Below the pieces are notes generated by a model. It was not told where the DNA came from, made no database searches, and saw only the letters and a list, made by a program, of their open reading frames with translations. From Palleniella intestinalis (GTDB taxonomy: Bacteria; Bacteroidota; Bacteroidia; Bacteroidales; Bacteroidaceae), in NCBI RefSeq assembly GCF_013166595.1, contig NZ_JABKKG010000004.1, positions 62,001 through 126,000 of the forward strand: a DNA stretch of 64,000 bases. The letters are read 5' to 3'. Both the position numbers and the translations under genes were made by a program. Positions 9,801 to 17,326 of this stretch are shown one piece after another. The first letter of the stretch is position 1. Every line of letters begins with the position of its first letter.

Positions 9801-9931
9801 ACGACCGAGGCGCCGAGCAACGGCTCATTGTCAGTCTTTGACACGACAGTGCCATGCACCGTGATGTCCTGTGCTGCCACTCCCAGAGAAGTGAGGAGTG
9901 CAAGTAAGAAAATGATGAATGTTTTATTCAT
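6875..9931 (-). CDS. SusC/RagA family TonB-linked outer-membrane transporter
   Basis: 1018 residues. Signal peptide (cleavage near GVAAQ|D), a CarboxypepD_reg-like domain at about 22-105 (VHGTVVSKTDNEPLLGASV ... YIGYTNQ), a plug with the SusC signature (LQGRVAGVNI, IRGASSFRGDANSPLYIIDG, SIQVLKDASSAAIYGAQAAN), and a long barrel ending in GLQFGF with the terminal Phe. It imports the ligand bound by the SusD partner, powered by TonB-ExbBD. It is preceded by a clear promoter at 10032-10063 and followed directly by susD. Confidence 0.96.
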   Translation of the reverse strand: MNKTFIIFLLALLTSLGVAAQDITVHGTVVSKTDNEPLLGASVVCKGQNTGVLTDIEGNFTVKVPAGAELVFSYIGYTNQTAKAKDGMVVAMLEDNALLEEVVVVGYSTEKKADLTGSVSVVKMKDVADTPTGNVMQALQGRVAGVNIVTDGTPGGTSTSTSIRGASSFRGDANSPLYIIDGVMTRDNIATIINASDIESIQVLKDASSAAIYGAQAANGVIIITTKRAKKGECHVTFDASLQIQTYNKGLDLLNADQWGQTYWTAFRNANNGTTPNSAIYGNGATPSLQTYKNLNGEDVFPQSTSWEDEIHRTALMQTYTVGLQRGSENGSTAFSLSFLDHDGIVKGTDFQRVNSRLGSDYAFIDNRLKVGGNATINWWKAHYAPDGIEENAVKQHPAKAVYDASGAYNDAISDVLGDTSNALRLIEMNSNNNHEYWRILGNAYLSVEPVKNLILKTNFGVNYYNETNKTFEPKWLRDDVNKLTQSTVKRTDWVWTNTAQYNIDFGKNSLMGLLGIEAKKYHTEDMNGFGTKLAIEDPNYQYLSSTTAGQTVGAGASNYTMYSVFGKINYSYDNRYLASVTIRRDASSRLSHDNNSDVFPSFSAGWRISEEKFMENTKSWLNDLKLRTAWGVNGNDIIDNEAFYTKYLVSLQASSYNMNGDGTTLSPGAYKIRSTNPDLTWEKTCQTNVGIDFSMLNGRLYGSFDYFHKKTKDMLVEKPYIAIIGEGGYCWYNGGEMVNKGFEAQLNWRDHAGEVDYSIGFNVTVTKNKVTSLLEDIYYTYGGGNGIDKSLVGQPYGSWMGYETDGVFRTQQEVDEYCSKYQIEFGKPEVGRLKYVDTNNDVKISSADRTWLGCDLPKAQLGLNLGLNWKGFDFSAFLSATFRDAYNNSKYYTDFFQLWTGNHSTRLLEAANAYEDYLTTGVYNCDIPAPTTNNSNNENELSRYYVENGSYLRLKTLTIGYTLPQSIKNKLHLTNARLYFQAQNVFTVTSYNGADPEGLGYPYAIPRNYTIGLQFGF

Positions 9932-10031
9932 AGATATAAAGTTTTATGATTGTGTTTTCTTGTTGCCTTGGTTGATGGTTTTCACTCCATGATTATGTTT
10001 TTTTTCAAGTCTTGTCAGGTTTTCGTGGTGC

Positions 10032-10063
10032 AAATTTATGCTTTATATCTTTAACGTACAAAC
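10032..10063 (-). promoter_or_regulatory. Promoter of the susCD operon
   Basis: On the minus strand: TTTG (10060-10063), 20 nt, TAAATTTG (10032-10039). This fits the Bacteroidetes consensus TTG/TTTG-N19-21-TAnnTTTG. The start point would be near 10027, giving a leader of about 95 nt. Confidence 0.8.
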
Positions 10064-10244
10064 ACAAGGGTTGCATCTGCTGGAAATAGTGTTACATGCA
10101 ACGAAAATAGCATCGAATGTAACGTGGGTTCGACGAAATTGCAATAATGTGCGGAGTATCAGCAAGTTTCTTTCAGGGTGGTTCACTGTTTCACGGTGCA
10201 GAATCACTTGCCCTGAGACATGTAGCTTCACGCTCTGCATGACA

Positions 10245-10336
10245 AAAGGTAACGTTTTTTCATACAGAGCCTTACCTTTCACCGCACAAAGCCTTACCTT
10301 TCACCACACAAAGCCTAACCTTCCGTAATGCAAAAT
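10245..10336. repeat. GTTACCTTT block i
   Basis: Starts with AAGGTAACG, then three copies of (CC)TTACCTTTC or CCTAACCTTCC spaced about 22 nt apart and joined by 'ACCGCACAAAG'-like spacers. It belongs to the same family as the blocks at 21499, 29155 and 51635. Confidence 0.75.
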
Positions 10337-10420
10337 GATATGGCTCTGAGAAAAAAGCAACAAAAGAATTATTCATGTGCGACATTTTCATGATGTTCCT
10401 TATGTGGAGTCGGCAAGAGA

Positions 10421-10464
10421 AAGAGCCGCGTCACACTCTGTTTCTGAGTAATGATACGGCTCTT
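10421..10464 (-). terminator. Terminator after the glycosyltransferase operon
   Basis: The arms AAGAGCCG (10421-10428) and CGGCTCTT (10457-10464) flank a 28-nt loop. Read on the minus strand, it follows the TAA at 10468-10470 directly and is followed by a T-rich stretch. A run of seven T on the + side also allows bidirectional use. Confidence 0.7.
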
Positions 10465-10467
10465 TTT

Positions 10468-11595
10468 TTATGTCTTGTCATCGTATAGCAGGGACTTGTA
10501 GAGGCTTTCATATTGCCGTGCCACCTTGCGGTAGTCATGGTGGCGTCGCACATATTCCACGGACTGGCGTTTGAGTTCCGGGATGCGCTCTCGGTGGTGG
10601 ATAAGGTTCTTCAGTTGGGCGTAGACACTCTCGTAGGACGGCAGCACATTGATGATGGGTCGCAGTTCATGCTCGTTGATGATCTTGTAGCTCTCCGGTT
10701 CTCCTCCTCCGATGTCGATGATGCCCTTTGACATGGCGAGGAGGGAGTTCATGGACGGTGTGTAGCTATAGAGCTGGTCAAGGATGGCGTCGCTGCCCTC
10801 CATGATCTGCTTGTACTCGTCATAGGGCACGCTCTCCACGATGCGCAGTTCGGCGAGGTGAGGGAAGTCGCGCACGATGTCCTGTGCCGCCCGTAGCATG
10901 ATGTCCGTGCCTTTCACTTCGCTGCGTTCCTTCTGTATGCCGATGAAGAGCTTCACTTTCTTGCCCACGGAGAATTCCGTAGGAGTGTTTTCCATGATTA
11001 TGGGCAGCGGGATGAAGGACAGTTTTTCGGGATAGACATTGCGGTAGCATGCCCAGTATTCGTAGAGGCAGGCTACGATGTGGTCGCAGTCCTTGGCGAT
11101 ATGGCGGCATATTCCCACCTCGTGGCGGGAGTCCTCTATCCATTGTTCGCGCTGGAGTGTGGCGGCACTGTCGTGCCTGAGTTTGTTGCCAATCCTTTGG
11201 TCGCTGTAGCGCAGTGCGTCGGAGTGGAGCATCTGTTCCACGATGTGCGGGTCGTCGCCGAAAGAGCCGAGGATGATGTGGCGGTTATGGCGTCGGATGA
11301 AGTTGTAGAACGGTCGCAGGTGTGTTCCGCGCAGTTCGAGGAACATGGGGTTGCTCAGCTGCACGATGTCGTAGCCTTTGCACCGGCGGAAGATTGGCAG
11401 CAGGTGCCGGAGGTAGTCGATGAGTGCCAGTTTGCCGTTGATGTCCGTGCGCCGTTCGAGGCAGATGTCGTAGGCGGGGAACCGGTGCCATGCTGTCCTG
11501 TTGCTTATGCAGCGCACCTCGTGGCCTTGTTCCGCGAGTCCTGTGGCGAGGTTGCTGTGGAGAGTGCTCGGATTACCGAAGAGCAGGATTTTCAT
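10468..11595 (-). CDS. GT4-like glycosyltransferase (GT-B fold)
   Basis: 375 residues. Starts with the Rossmann strand MKILLFGNPSTLHSNLATGL typical of GT-B enzymes. The C-terminal half has the nucleotide-sugar domain features of family GT4 (KGTDIMLRAAQDI; SDAILDQLYSYTPSMNSLLAM; EPESYKIINEHE in place of the usual E-x7-E). There is no signal peptide or membrane segment, so it is a cytoplasmic or membrane-peripheral enzyme. It is last in a four-gene minus operon with another GT4, a GT2 and an M28 enzyme, suggesting synthesis of a cell-surface glycan. Donor and acceptor cannot be told. A TGTCA/TGACA block separates it from the upstream GT4. Confidence 0.8.
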   Translation of the reverse strand: MKILLFGNPSTLHSNLATGLAEQGHEVRCISNRTAWHRFPAYDICLERRTDINGKLALIDYLRHLLPIFRRCKGYDIVQLSNPMFLELRGTHLRPFYNFIRRHNRHIILGSFGDDPHIVEQMLHSDALRYSDQRIGNKLRHDSAATLQREQWIEDSRHEVGICRHIAKDCDHIVACLYEYWACYRNVYPEKLSFIPLPIIMENTPTEFSVGKKVKLFIGIQKERSEVKGTDIMLRAAQDIVRDFPHLAELRIVESVPYDEYKQIMEGSDAILDQLYSYTPSMNSLLAMSKGIIDIGGGEPESYKIINEHELRPIINVLPSYESVYAQLKNLIHHRERIPELKRQSVEYVRRHHDYRKVARQYESLYKSLLYDDKT

Positions 11596-11612
11596 TGGGT
11601 GGTTATAGGTTG

Positions 11613-11692
11613 GTCAGTACTGTCAATTGTGTCAGTATTGTCAGTTTTGACGGTTCAATATTGTCAGTACTGACAGTTATGTCAATATTGAC
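11613..11692. repeat. TGTCA/TGACA block C
   Basis: 80 nt of TGTCAGTA/TGTCAATA units between two co-directional GT4 genes. The stop codon and last residues (ILT) of the upstream gene, which ends at 11677, lie inside the block. Confidence 0.9.
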
Positions 11693-12777
11693 TTAAAGAT
11701 TCTCAGCCATTGCGCCATGATTGGTGCCGGACGGAAGAGTGTGGCGCGCCGGAGGGCTGCCTGTCCCTTCTCCTTGCGCAGTGCCGGGCTGCTGATCAGC
11801 GCGGAGATGCAGTCCGCCATGAGTTTGTTGGAAGAGGCGTTTCGGCAAGGCACGAGGAATCCTGTTTTGCAGTCACAGCCGTTTATCGCTTCGTCCTCTT
11901 CCGCCATGACCTCTCGCGGACCATACGGGCAGTCGAGGGAGACAATGGGCAGACCGCACATCATCGCCTCTGCTATCACTATGGAGAAGCCTTCCGTCTT
12001 TGATGTGGCGATAAGCATGGAACTGTCCAAGTATTCTTCCACGATGTTTTTTGCCAACCCTTTGAGTTCCACGGAACTGCCGAGGTTTAGCTCACGGATG
12101 CGCCGTTCGAGGATTGGGCGTTCCTCCCCTTCGCCGAAGATGTCAAGATGCCAGTCCGGATGCTGCTTCATGACCAACGCCCAAATGTCGAGAAGGCGCA
12201 TGAAATCCTTCTCCTTGCACAGCCGTCCCACGGCTATGCACCGCTTCGCCGTCAGTGGGGCGGGGTGGGGCGGAGTGATTTCGGTGAAGTTATGAATCAC
12301 CTCTATGCGCTTTGCCTTCAGGAACTCCAGTGCATCCCCTTTTGTCAGGCACACAATGGCATCCGCGCGCCGTTCCATGAAGCGGTAAATCCATGGGTGG
12401 TTCATTGTCGAGCGAGGCTGGTGGGACTCATAGATGATGCGCCCTTTCCATGAGGTCAGTGCCGTGAGGAACGATCCTACGGCGCGGAAGACAATGGTCA
12501 CGTCAGGGTTCAGCCGCTTCACCTGATTGTTGAACCGCCGCAAAGCCCACGGCAGGGTGAGCATATAGCCTCCGGGGACAGGCGGCAGTGGCACATTGAG
12601 CCTTACATGCTTTACGCCAGGGTGGAAAGGATATGCTGGCGGCACACTGTCGTGCCACACGGTCATCAGTGTCACCTCATGGGCGGTGTGTGCGGCAAGA
12701 TAGTTGATTTTGTCGGTGATGATCCGCTCCATGCCTCCCCGGCATGACATCTTTTCCATGACGTAGAGTATCTTCAT
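11677..12777 (-). CDS. GT4 family glycosyltransferase
   Basis: 366 residues with a GT4 layout: N-terminal MKILYVMEKMSCRGGMERII (glycine-rich acceptor-domain loop), C-terminal IAVGRLCKEKDF and LDIFGEGEERPILERRI, and the E-x7-E signature in TSKTEGFSIVIAEAMMCGLP. It transfers a sugar from a nucleotide donor, most likely to a lipid-linked or surface glycan. Its start lies 18 nt from the GT2 gene upstream. Its last codons and TAA run into a TGTCA/TGACA block, so the final residues ILT are repeat-encoded. Confidence 0.88.
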   Translation of the reverse strand: MKILYVMEKMSCRGGMERIITDKINYLAAHTAHEVTLMTVWHDSVPPAYPFHPGVKHVRLNVPLPPVPGGYMLTLPWALRRFNNQVKRLNPDVTIVFRAVGSFLTALTSWKGRIIYESHQPRSTMNHPWIYRFMERRADAIVCLTKGDALEFLKAKRIEVIHNFTEITPPHPAPLTAKRCIAVGRLCKEKDFMRLLDIWALVMKQHPDWHLDIFGEGEERPILERRIRELNLGSSVELKGLAKNIVEEYLDSSMLIATSKTEGFSIVIAEAMMCGLPIVSLDCPYGPREVMAEEDEAINGCDCKTGFLVPCRNASSNKLMADCISALISSPALRKEKGQAALRRATLFRPAPIMAQWLRIFKSILT

Positions 12778-12795
12778 TCTATGCGCGATATATGG

Positions 12796-13701
12796 TTACT
12801 GTATTTTTCCTTTCATCAATGAGGAGAAATATCCTAATTTGTACATTTGGAAGAGCAGTAGCGAAGGGTTCTTGCCGCAGAGGTTATGCCGCATCAGAGG
12901 GCGCAGCACACTGAATGCCGCTGTCACACAGGGCGTGATGTGCAGCGTTTGGAGTTTGGAGTAATATCCAAGCAGTTTGGAGTAGCCGGTAAGGTCGTTA
13001 TGGAAAGCATGGAGTGTCCGCATGGCCTCCTCTGTCTTCTGTAGGAAATGCTCGTTTTTCTCCAGTGTATTGTACAGCATGACATTGTCAATGTGCGAGA
13101 TGCGTATGCCCTCCTGCCGGAGTCTTTTGCCCCATTCGATGTCCTCATATCCGTAGGAGCGGAATCGTTCGTCGAACGGGATTTTCTCCATTATGTCCTT
13201 GCGTACAAGGAAGTTGCATGTCCTGAAATTGCGGTACGGTCTTGTCTGCCGCATCTCTGCATGGTGAGCGTCGAGACTTCCCTTTTCGTATCGGTATCTC
13301 AGGTTACTCGATGTCAGGTTTGTGTCTGCATGCACGGCACATCCGCCATAGATGACGGGTGCCGGTGTTGCCGTGAGGACATATTTCTCAAGATAGTCTT
13401 CGGATTCGGAGGACAGTCCGCAGTCTACGAAAAGCAGCCATTCATGAGTGGCGTTGGCAGCAAGGAAATTGCGTATTGCAGCGCGTCCGACATTGTCTTT
13501 TCTTATGATATGCCGGCAGTGGGGCAGGGCTCTTATGGAGTCGTTGCGCTCTATTGCTGTCTTGTCGGTGGAACCGTCCTCAGCCACAATGATTTCGTAC
13601 GACAGTGAGCCGATTCTTTCAGCTTGCTGTTGCAGTGCCTTGACGATGTCGGTGCAGACGGTGTTATAGGCCGGAATCAGTATGGATAGTGCTTTAATCA
13701 T
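12796..13701 (-). CDS. GT2 family glycosyltransferase
   Basis: 301 residues. Typical GT-A fold start (LSILIPAYNT), the nucleotide-binding EDGSTDKT, a metal-site-like LLFVDCGLSSE and the late GYEDIEWGKRLRQEG motif with the catalytic ED pair. There is no transmembrane segment. It is encoded 12 nt downstream of the M28 gene and 18 nt upstream of a GT4, within one operon. The VDCG in place of the common VDDD is a mild deviation at the metal-binding site. The sugar specificity is not deducible. Confidence 0.88.
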   Translation of the reverse strand: MIKALSILIPAYNTVCTDIVKALQQQAERIGSLSYEIIVAEDGSTDKTAIERNDSIRALPHCRHIIRKDNVGRAAIRNFLAANATHEWLLFVDCGLSSESEDYLEKYVLTATPAPVIYGGCAVHADTNLTSSNLRYRYEKGSLDAHHAEMRQTRPYRNFRTCNFLVRKDIMEKIPFDERFRSYGYEDIEWGKRLRQEGIRISHIDNVMLYNTLEKNEHFLQKTEEAMRTLHAFHNDLTGYSKLLGYYSKLQTLHITPCVTAAFSVLRPLMRHNLCGKNPSLLLFQMYKLGYFSSLMKGKIQ

Positions 13702-13713
13702 AGGCGTGGGAGT

Positions 13714-14712
13714 CTATTCGCTGTATATGACCTGTATGACAGTCTGTCCGACAGCCTTGAGGGTCTCTTTTGAGATATGGTCCATGGTGTCGTTGACAGT
13801 ATGCCATGTAGGGCCGAAGGACGATTCCTTGCAGTCAGGGTAGTAGGGGATGATGTCGATGCATGGGATTGCCGCCACCTCGTTGACAGGGACATGGTCG
13901 TCGGTGACATATCCTCCGGCGGAGGAAGGGAAATGGGTGCCGTAGCCTGCCGTGGAGGCTGCCGACCACACTTTCTGCACAAGCTGCTGTGCGAACTGCA
14001 GGGACATGCCTTCCTGGTGGAATTTTGCGCCTTCGCCGCCCACCATGTCGAGGAGGATGCCGAAAGAGATGTTGCCGGAAGGGTTCTTGGCATATTCCTT
14101 TGCCCAATGCTGTGCACCGAGAGCCCATGGGTCGTCCACTTGTGATTCGCCCTTGTACCATTGCGGTGTGCCATAGTCCTCGGCATCGAAGCATACAAAG
14201 TCCACATCCACATTGGCGGAGTCGGCAGCGTTGAGCAGTCGTGCCACTTCGAGCATTACGGCTATTCCCGATGCTCCGTCATTGGCCCCGATGACCGGTG
14301 TGTGGTGGTTCTCCGGGTTCGGGTCGTTGTCTGCCCACGGACGAGTGTCGTAGTGGGCGCAGAGGAGTATGCGCGGACGTTCTGTTGCGGTGCTGTCGGA
14401 GGATGTGCGGCGGGCGATGATGTTTGTGGAGCGCAGCATTGTGCCGTCATAGGCTTTTAGGTCGGCCTGTTGCAGCTCCACGGTGCATCCGTGGCGTTGG
14501 AACTCTTTGGCTATCCAGTCGCGGCAGCGGTCGTGTGCGTCGGTGTTCATCGTGCGTGGTCCGAAGTCGCACTGTTGCTTGCAGTAGATGTATGCGGAGT
14601 CGGCGCAGAATTCCGGCCCTGTGGCAATGGGTTCTTCTGTTGTCTGTGATGTGCCGCTGCTCTTGCAGCTTGCCATGGCGAGGAGTATGGAGAAGAGGAG
14701 GATTATTCTCAT
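13714..14712 (-). CDS. M28-family lipoprotein, probable glutaminyl-peptide cyclotransferase
   Basis: 332 residues. Lipoprotein signal with the cysteine at about residue 16 (LAMASC). The M28 zinc-enzyme motifs are in order: AHYDTRPWAD, GANDGASG (metal Asp), CFDAEDYG (metal Glu) and WHTVNDTMD near the end (metal His). Size and the HYDTRPWAD segment fit the single-zinc glutaminyl cyclases of Bacteroidetes, which convert N-terminal Gln of exported proteins to pyroglutamate. A true aminopeptidase is the alternative. It is first of four genes in the operon with three glycosyltransferases, a link whose meaning is unclear. Confidence 0.8.
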   Translation of the reverse strand: MRIILLFSILLAMASCKSSGTSQTTEEPIATGPEFCADSAYIYCKQQCDFGPRTMNTDAHDRCRDWIAKEFQRHGCTVELQQADLKAYDGTMLRSTNIIARRTSSDSTATERPRILLCAHYDTRPWADNDPNPENHHTPVIGANDGASGIAVMLEVARLLNAADSANVDVDFVCFDAEDYGTPQWYKGESQVDDPWALGAQHWAKEYAKNPSGNISFGILLDMVGGEGAKFHQEGMSLQFAQQLVQKVWSAASTAGYGTHFPSSAGGYVTDDHVPVNEVAAIPCIDIIPYYPDCKESSFGPTWHTVNDTMDHISKETLKAVGQTVIQVIYSE

Positions 14713-14736
14713 GGGTTGTGGGTTATTTTTTAAGGG

Positions 14737-14826
14737 GTCAGTATTGTCAGTATTGTCAATTGTGTCAGTACTGTCTGTTTTGACGGGTCAGTACTGTCAA
14801 TACTGTCATTATTGACAATATTGTCG
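14737..14826. repeat. TGTCA/TGACA block D
   Basis: 90 nt, the clearest 9-nt periodicity in the window: TGTCAGTAT twice, then TGTCAATTG, TGTCAGTAC and so on, ending TGACAATATTGTCGG. It lies in the gap between the C26-M19 gene and the M28 gene, both on the minus strand. Confidence 0.92.
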
Positions 14827-14829
14827 GAA

Positions 14830-16554
14830 TTATTTCTGTTGTTGGGCTTGTCGCATCACTCTCAGCCAGTTGCCGCCCCAGATTTTTGCGATGTCGCTGT
14901 CGGAGAATCCGAGGCGCAGGAGGCGTTCTGTGATGTGCACCAGTTCCGATGCGTCAGAGAGTCCCGGCACACCGCCGTCGCCGTCGAAGTCAGTGCCTAT
15001 GCCCACGTGGTCGATGCCCATGATGTCAATGGCATGGGCAAGGTGGCGGAAGAAGTCGTCGATGGAGACATCGCCTTCGCCAAGGAATCCGTGGTAGAGG
15101 GTCAGCTGCATGACGCCGCCTCGCTCTGCCAAGGCACGCATCTGGCTGTCGTGAAGGTTGCGAGGGTGGTCGCACAGTGCGCGGCAGTTGGAGTGGCTGC
15201 ACACTATCGGTGAGGAGGACAGTTCGAGAGCGTCCCAAAACGAGCGTTCATGGGCATGGGAGAGGTCGACAAGCATCCCTTGTCGGTTCATCTCTCTGAC
15301 TACTTCCCTGCCGAAAGGGGACAGTCCGCCGTGAGTCTCCGTGGTGCGTGCGGAGTCGCAGATGTCATTGTCTCCGTTGTGGCACAGTGTGATGTAGGTC
15401 ACGCCGCGTTCTTTGAAATGTTTGACATTATTAATATCATGCTCGAGAGCTATGCCGTTCTCTATTCCCGGAATTATGGAGTGTACGCCACGGTGCTTGT
15501 TGCGGAGAATCTCTTTTGGAGTCCCTGCCACAGCTATCCTACCGTCTGATTTGCTGCATATTGCCTCAATCTTGTCAAAGATGCTGTCGGCGAATGCTTT
15601 AGGGTGCTCCGGCATAGGGTTCTGCGGAAGGTAGCATACCATCTGCACGGCGTCAATCATCCCCTCGTCCATCTTGTGAAGGTCATAGAGGATGCGGGAA
15701 TCGCGTGTGAGAAAATCAACGTTCTGCGGGAAAAACATCGGTGTGTCGCAGTGGCTGTCAATGGTTACCATGCTGCGGTGCAGGCTTTTTGCCTTGCGGA
15801 ACAACGCCGCTTCGCCGACAATCCATTGGAACAGCGGCAGCCCATTGTCGGCAAGCTGTTCGGGATGCCATTGCACACCGAGAATCTGTCTGTGCTCCGC
15901 GGATTCCATTGCCTCTATGGTTCCGTCGCAAGCCTTTGCCGTCGGGCGGAATTTCTCTCCGCAACGGTCCACTGCCTGGTGGTGGAAAGAGTTCACATCG
16001 ATGCGTTCCGCATTATAAAGTTTGTGGAGCAGGCTGCCTTTCTCGAGTGTCACGCTGTGGGATGTCTCTGTCTTTGGCGTTGTCTGGTTATGCTCTGGCA
16101 GAGCGATGTCTTGCAGGACATGCCCTCCGAGAGCCACGGCAAGAGTCTGCATGCCGCGGCATATTCCGAGCATAGGGATATGGCGGTTGTAGGCAAGGCG
16201 GCACAGTGGCAGCTCATGCCTGTCGCGTATCTCGTTGAGTGACAGAGTGTCCGTCCATGGCTCTTCGCCAATCCACAGCGGGTTGTGGTCAGCGCCGCCA
16301 CTGAAGATTATGCCGTCGACGACAGCGAGTTGTGAGAGGAGAATCTCTGCATCTTGCTCTGACAATCGTTCGTCATCGGTGAAGGTCATTGGGGGAAGGA
16401 GCAGGGGCACTCCTCCGGCACGCTCCACTTGCTCACAATAACGCTGGCGGAGAGAAAAATCCTCTCCGCCGGCGTTTGTTGTTATTCCTATCACAGGCTT
16501 GTCGGCAGTCTCCCGGCAACCATTGTACACAGGTTCAAGAAACTTGTCAAGCAT
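14830..16554 (-). CDS. Fusion of a class-I amidotransferase-like C26 hydrolase and an M19 membrane dipeptidase
   Basis: 574 residues in two enzyme domains. Residues about 18-235 are a peptidase C26 / gamma-glutamyl-GABA hydrolase (PuuD-like) domain with nucleophile Cys in GICRGMQ and the His-Glu pair in QWHPEQ. Residues about 260-570 are an M19 dipeptidase with the zinc ligands HCDTP (HxD), IENG (bridging Glu), DLSH, SHSN and GTDFDGDGG. All catalytic residues are present in both halves. No signal peptide is visible, so it is probably cytoplasmic. A plausible role is stepwise breakdown of gamma-glutamyl peptides, with the C26 half cutting gamma-linked Glu and the M19 half splitting dipeptides; this is inference. 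It lies between the Lrp gene and the M28 gene. Confidence 0.88.
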   Translation of the reverse strand: MLDKFLEPVYNGCRETADKPVIGITTNAGGEDFSLRQRYCEQVERAGGVPLLLPPMTFTDDERLSEQDAEILLSQLAVVDGIIFSGGADHNPLWIGEEPWTDTLSLNEIRDRHELPLCRLAYNRHIPMLGICRGMQTLAVALGGHVLQDIALPEHNQTTPKTETSHSVTLEKGSLLHKLYNAERIDVNSFHHQAVDRCGEKFRPTAKACDGTIEAMESAEHRQILGVQWHPEQLADNGLPLFQWIVGEAALFRKAKSLHRSMVTIDSHCDTPMFFPQNVDFLTRDSRILYDLHKMDEGMIDAVQMVCYLPQNPMPEHPKAFADSIFDKIEAICSKSDGRIAVAGTPKEILRNKHRGVHSIIPGIENGIALEHDINNVKHFKERGVTYITLCHNGDNDICDSARTTETHGGLSPFGREVVREMNRQGMLVDLSHAHERSFWDALELSSSPIVCSHSNCRALCDHPRNLHDSQMRALAERGGVMQLTLYHGFLGEGDVSIDDFFRHLAHAIDIMGIDHVGIGTDFDGDGGVPGLSDASELVHITERLLRLGFSDSDIAKIWGGNWLRVMRQAQQQK

Positions 16555-16595
16555 TGTTTGGTTGTGGGTTGTAGGGATTGGGTTGCGAGGTTATG

Positions 16596-16654
16596 GGTTA
16601 TGGGTTGGACAGTACTGTCAATATTGACAATTTTGTCTAAAACAACCCATAACC
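16596..16654 (-). terminator. Inverted repeat around block E in the Lrp-to-C26 gap
   Basis: GGTTATGGGTTG (16596-16607) and CAACCCATAACC (16643-16654) are perfect complements, 12 bp, enclosing a short TGTCA/TGACA block that contains the 14-bp palindrome TGTCAATATTGACA (16616-16629). In the minus-strand RNA this would form a long hairpin between lrp and the next gene. No T-run follows, so attenuation or RNA processing is as likely as termination. Confidence 0.45.
16608..16637. repeat. TGTCA/TGACA block E (short)
   Basis: 30 nt, including the perfect palindrome TGTCAATATTGACA. It sits between two co-directional minus-strand genes and in the loop of a 12-bp inverted repeat. Confidence 0.8.
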
Positions 16655-16681
16655 CACAACCTCCAACCCAAAACCGGTTTC

Positions 16682-17161
16682 TTATTCCTCGGATTTGCAA
16701 GTAACAGGGATTTCTCTCTTGATGGACTGTTCAAGAGAGATGAGAGTCTCGGTGGAAACCACTCCCGGGATGCTCTGGAGGTCATCATTAAGGAGGGTCA
16801 TAAGTTGCTCATTGTCACGTGCATAGAGCTTTACAAGCATTGTGTACGGTCCTGTTGTGAAATGGCATTCCACAATCTCGTCGATATGTGAGCAGCGTTC
16901 TGCCACTTCGCGGTACATGTTGCCTTTCTCCAGTCGGATTCCCACGTAGGTGCAGGTGTTGTAGCCGAGGGATTTTGGGTTGATGTTGAATGAAGAGCCG
17001 AGGATGACACCAATCTCTATAAGTCGCTGCACACGCTGGTGGATGGCTGCTCGTGACACTCCGCATTCTGCTGCCACGTCCTTGAATGGCATGCGTGCGT
17101 TTTGTGACAGAATGTTAAGAATTTTCTTGTCCAGTTCGTCGATTTTATCTGCCTTCTGCAT
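16682..17161 (-). CDS. Lrp/AsnC family transcriptional regulator
   Basis: 159 residues. N-terminal winged helix (about 8-60; LDKKILNILSQNARMPFKDV, VSRAAIHQRVQRL) and a RAM ligand-binding domain (about 70-150; YTMLVKLYARDNEQLMTLL). Members bind DNA as dimers to octamers and sense amino acids. A 10-bp perfect inverted repeat at 17221-17247 overlaps the -33 side of its own promoter, which suggests autoregulation. The next gene is a gamma-glutamyl/dipeptide peptidase fusion, so the pair may link amino-acid sensing to peptide use. Confidence 0.93.
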   Translation of the reverse strand: MQKADKIDELDKKILNILSQNARMPFKDVAAECGVSRAAIHQRVQRLIEIGVILGSSFNINPKSLGYNTCTYVGIRLEKGNMYREVAERCSHIDEIVECHFTTGPYTMLVKLYARDNEQLMTLLNDDLQSIPGVVSTETLISLEQSIKREIPVTCKSEE

Positions 17162-17203
17162 GTTTTATTTTCTTTAGTTGTTATAATTATTACAATGTGA
17201 TAG

Positions 17204-17234
17204 CAAAAGTACTAATTATTAGTGTAAAAACCAA
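17204..17234 (-). promoter_or_regulatory. Promoter of the lrp-like gene
   Basis: On the minus strand: TTG (17232-17234), 20 nt, TACTTTTG (17204-17211). This fits the Bacteroidetes consensus. The expected start point is near 17199, with a leader of about 38 nt. Confidence 0.75.
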
Positions 17235-17247
17235 GTATTTTTACACT
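17221..17247. promoter_or_regulatory. Probable Lrp operator (perfect inverted repeat)
   Basis: AGTGTAAAAA (17221-17230), a 7-nt spacer and TTTTTACACT (17238-17247) form a perfect 10-bp dyad. It covers the TTG of the lrp promoter. Its size and AT-rich core fit a site for an Lrp/AsnC dimer. Confidence 0.65.
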
Positions 17248-17326
17248 TTTTTGTAAATTAATGATATTCTTTTTCGCTATATTCACTGTCGGGTGGCTAT
17301 ATCATCGGTGTAACGCCCCGTTCTTT

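Larger units (their letters stand above)
10064..10467. other. Gap upstream of the susCD promoter
   Basis: No coding region is supported here. The gap holds upstream promoter DNA, a GTTACCTTT-type repeat block (10245-10336) and the terminator of the glycosyltransferase operon (10421-10464). Nothing else was recognised. Confidence 0.6.

Noticed and set aside
17162..17326. Chromosome origin in the AT-rich lrp-polA gap
   Set aside because: No cluster of DnaA boxes (TTATCCACA-like) was found here or elsewhere in the window; the parS-like sites suggest proximity only.
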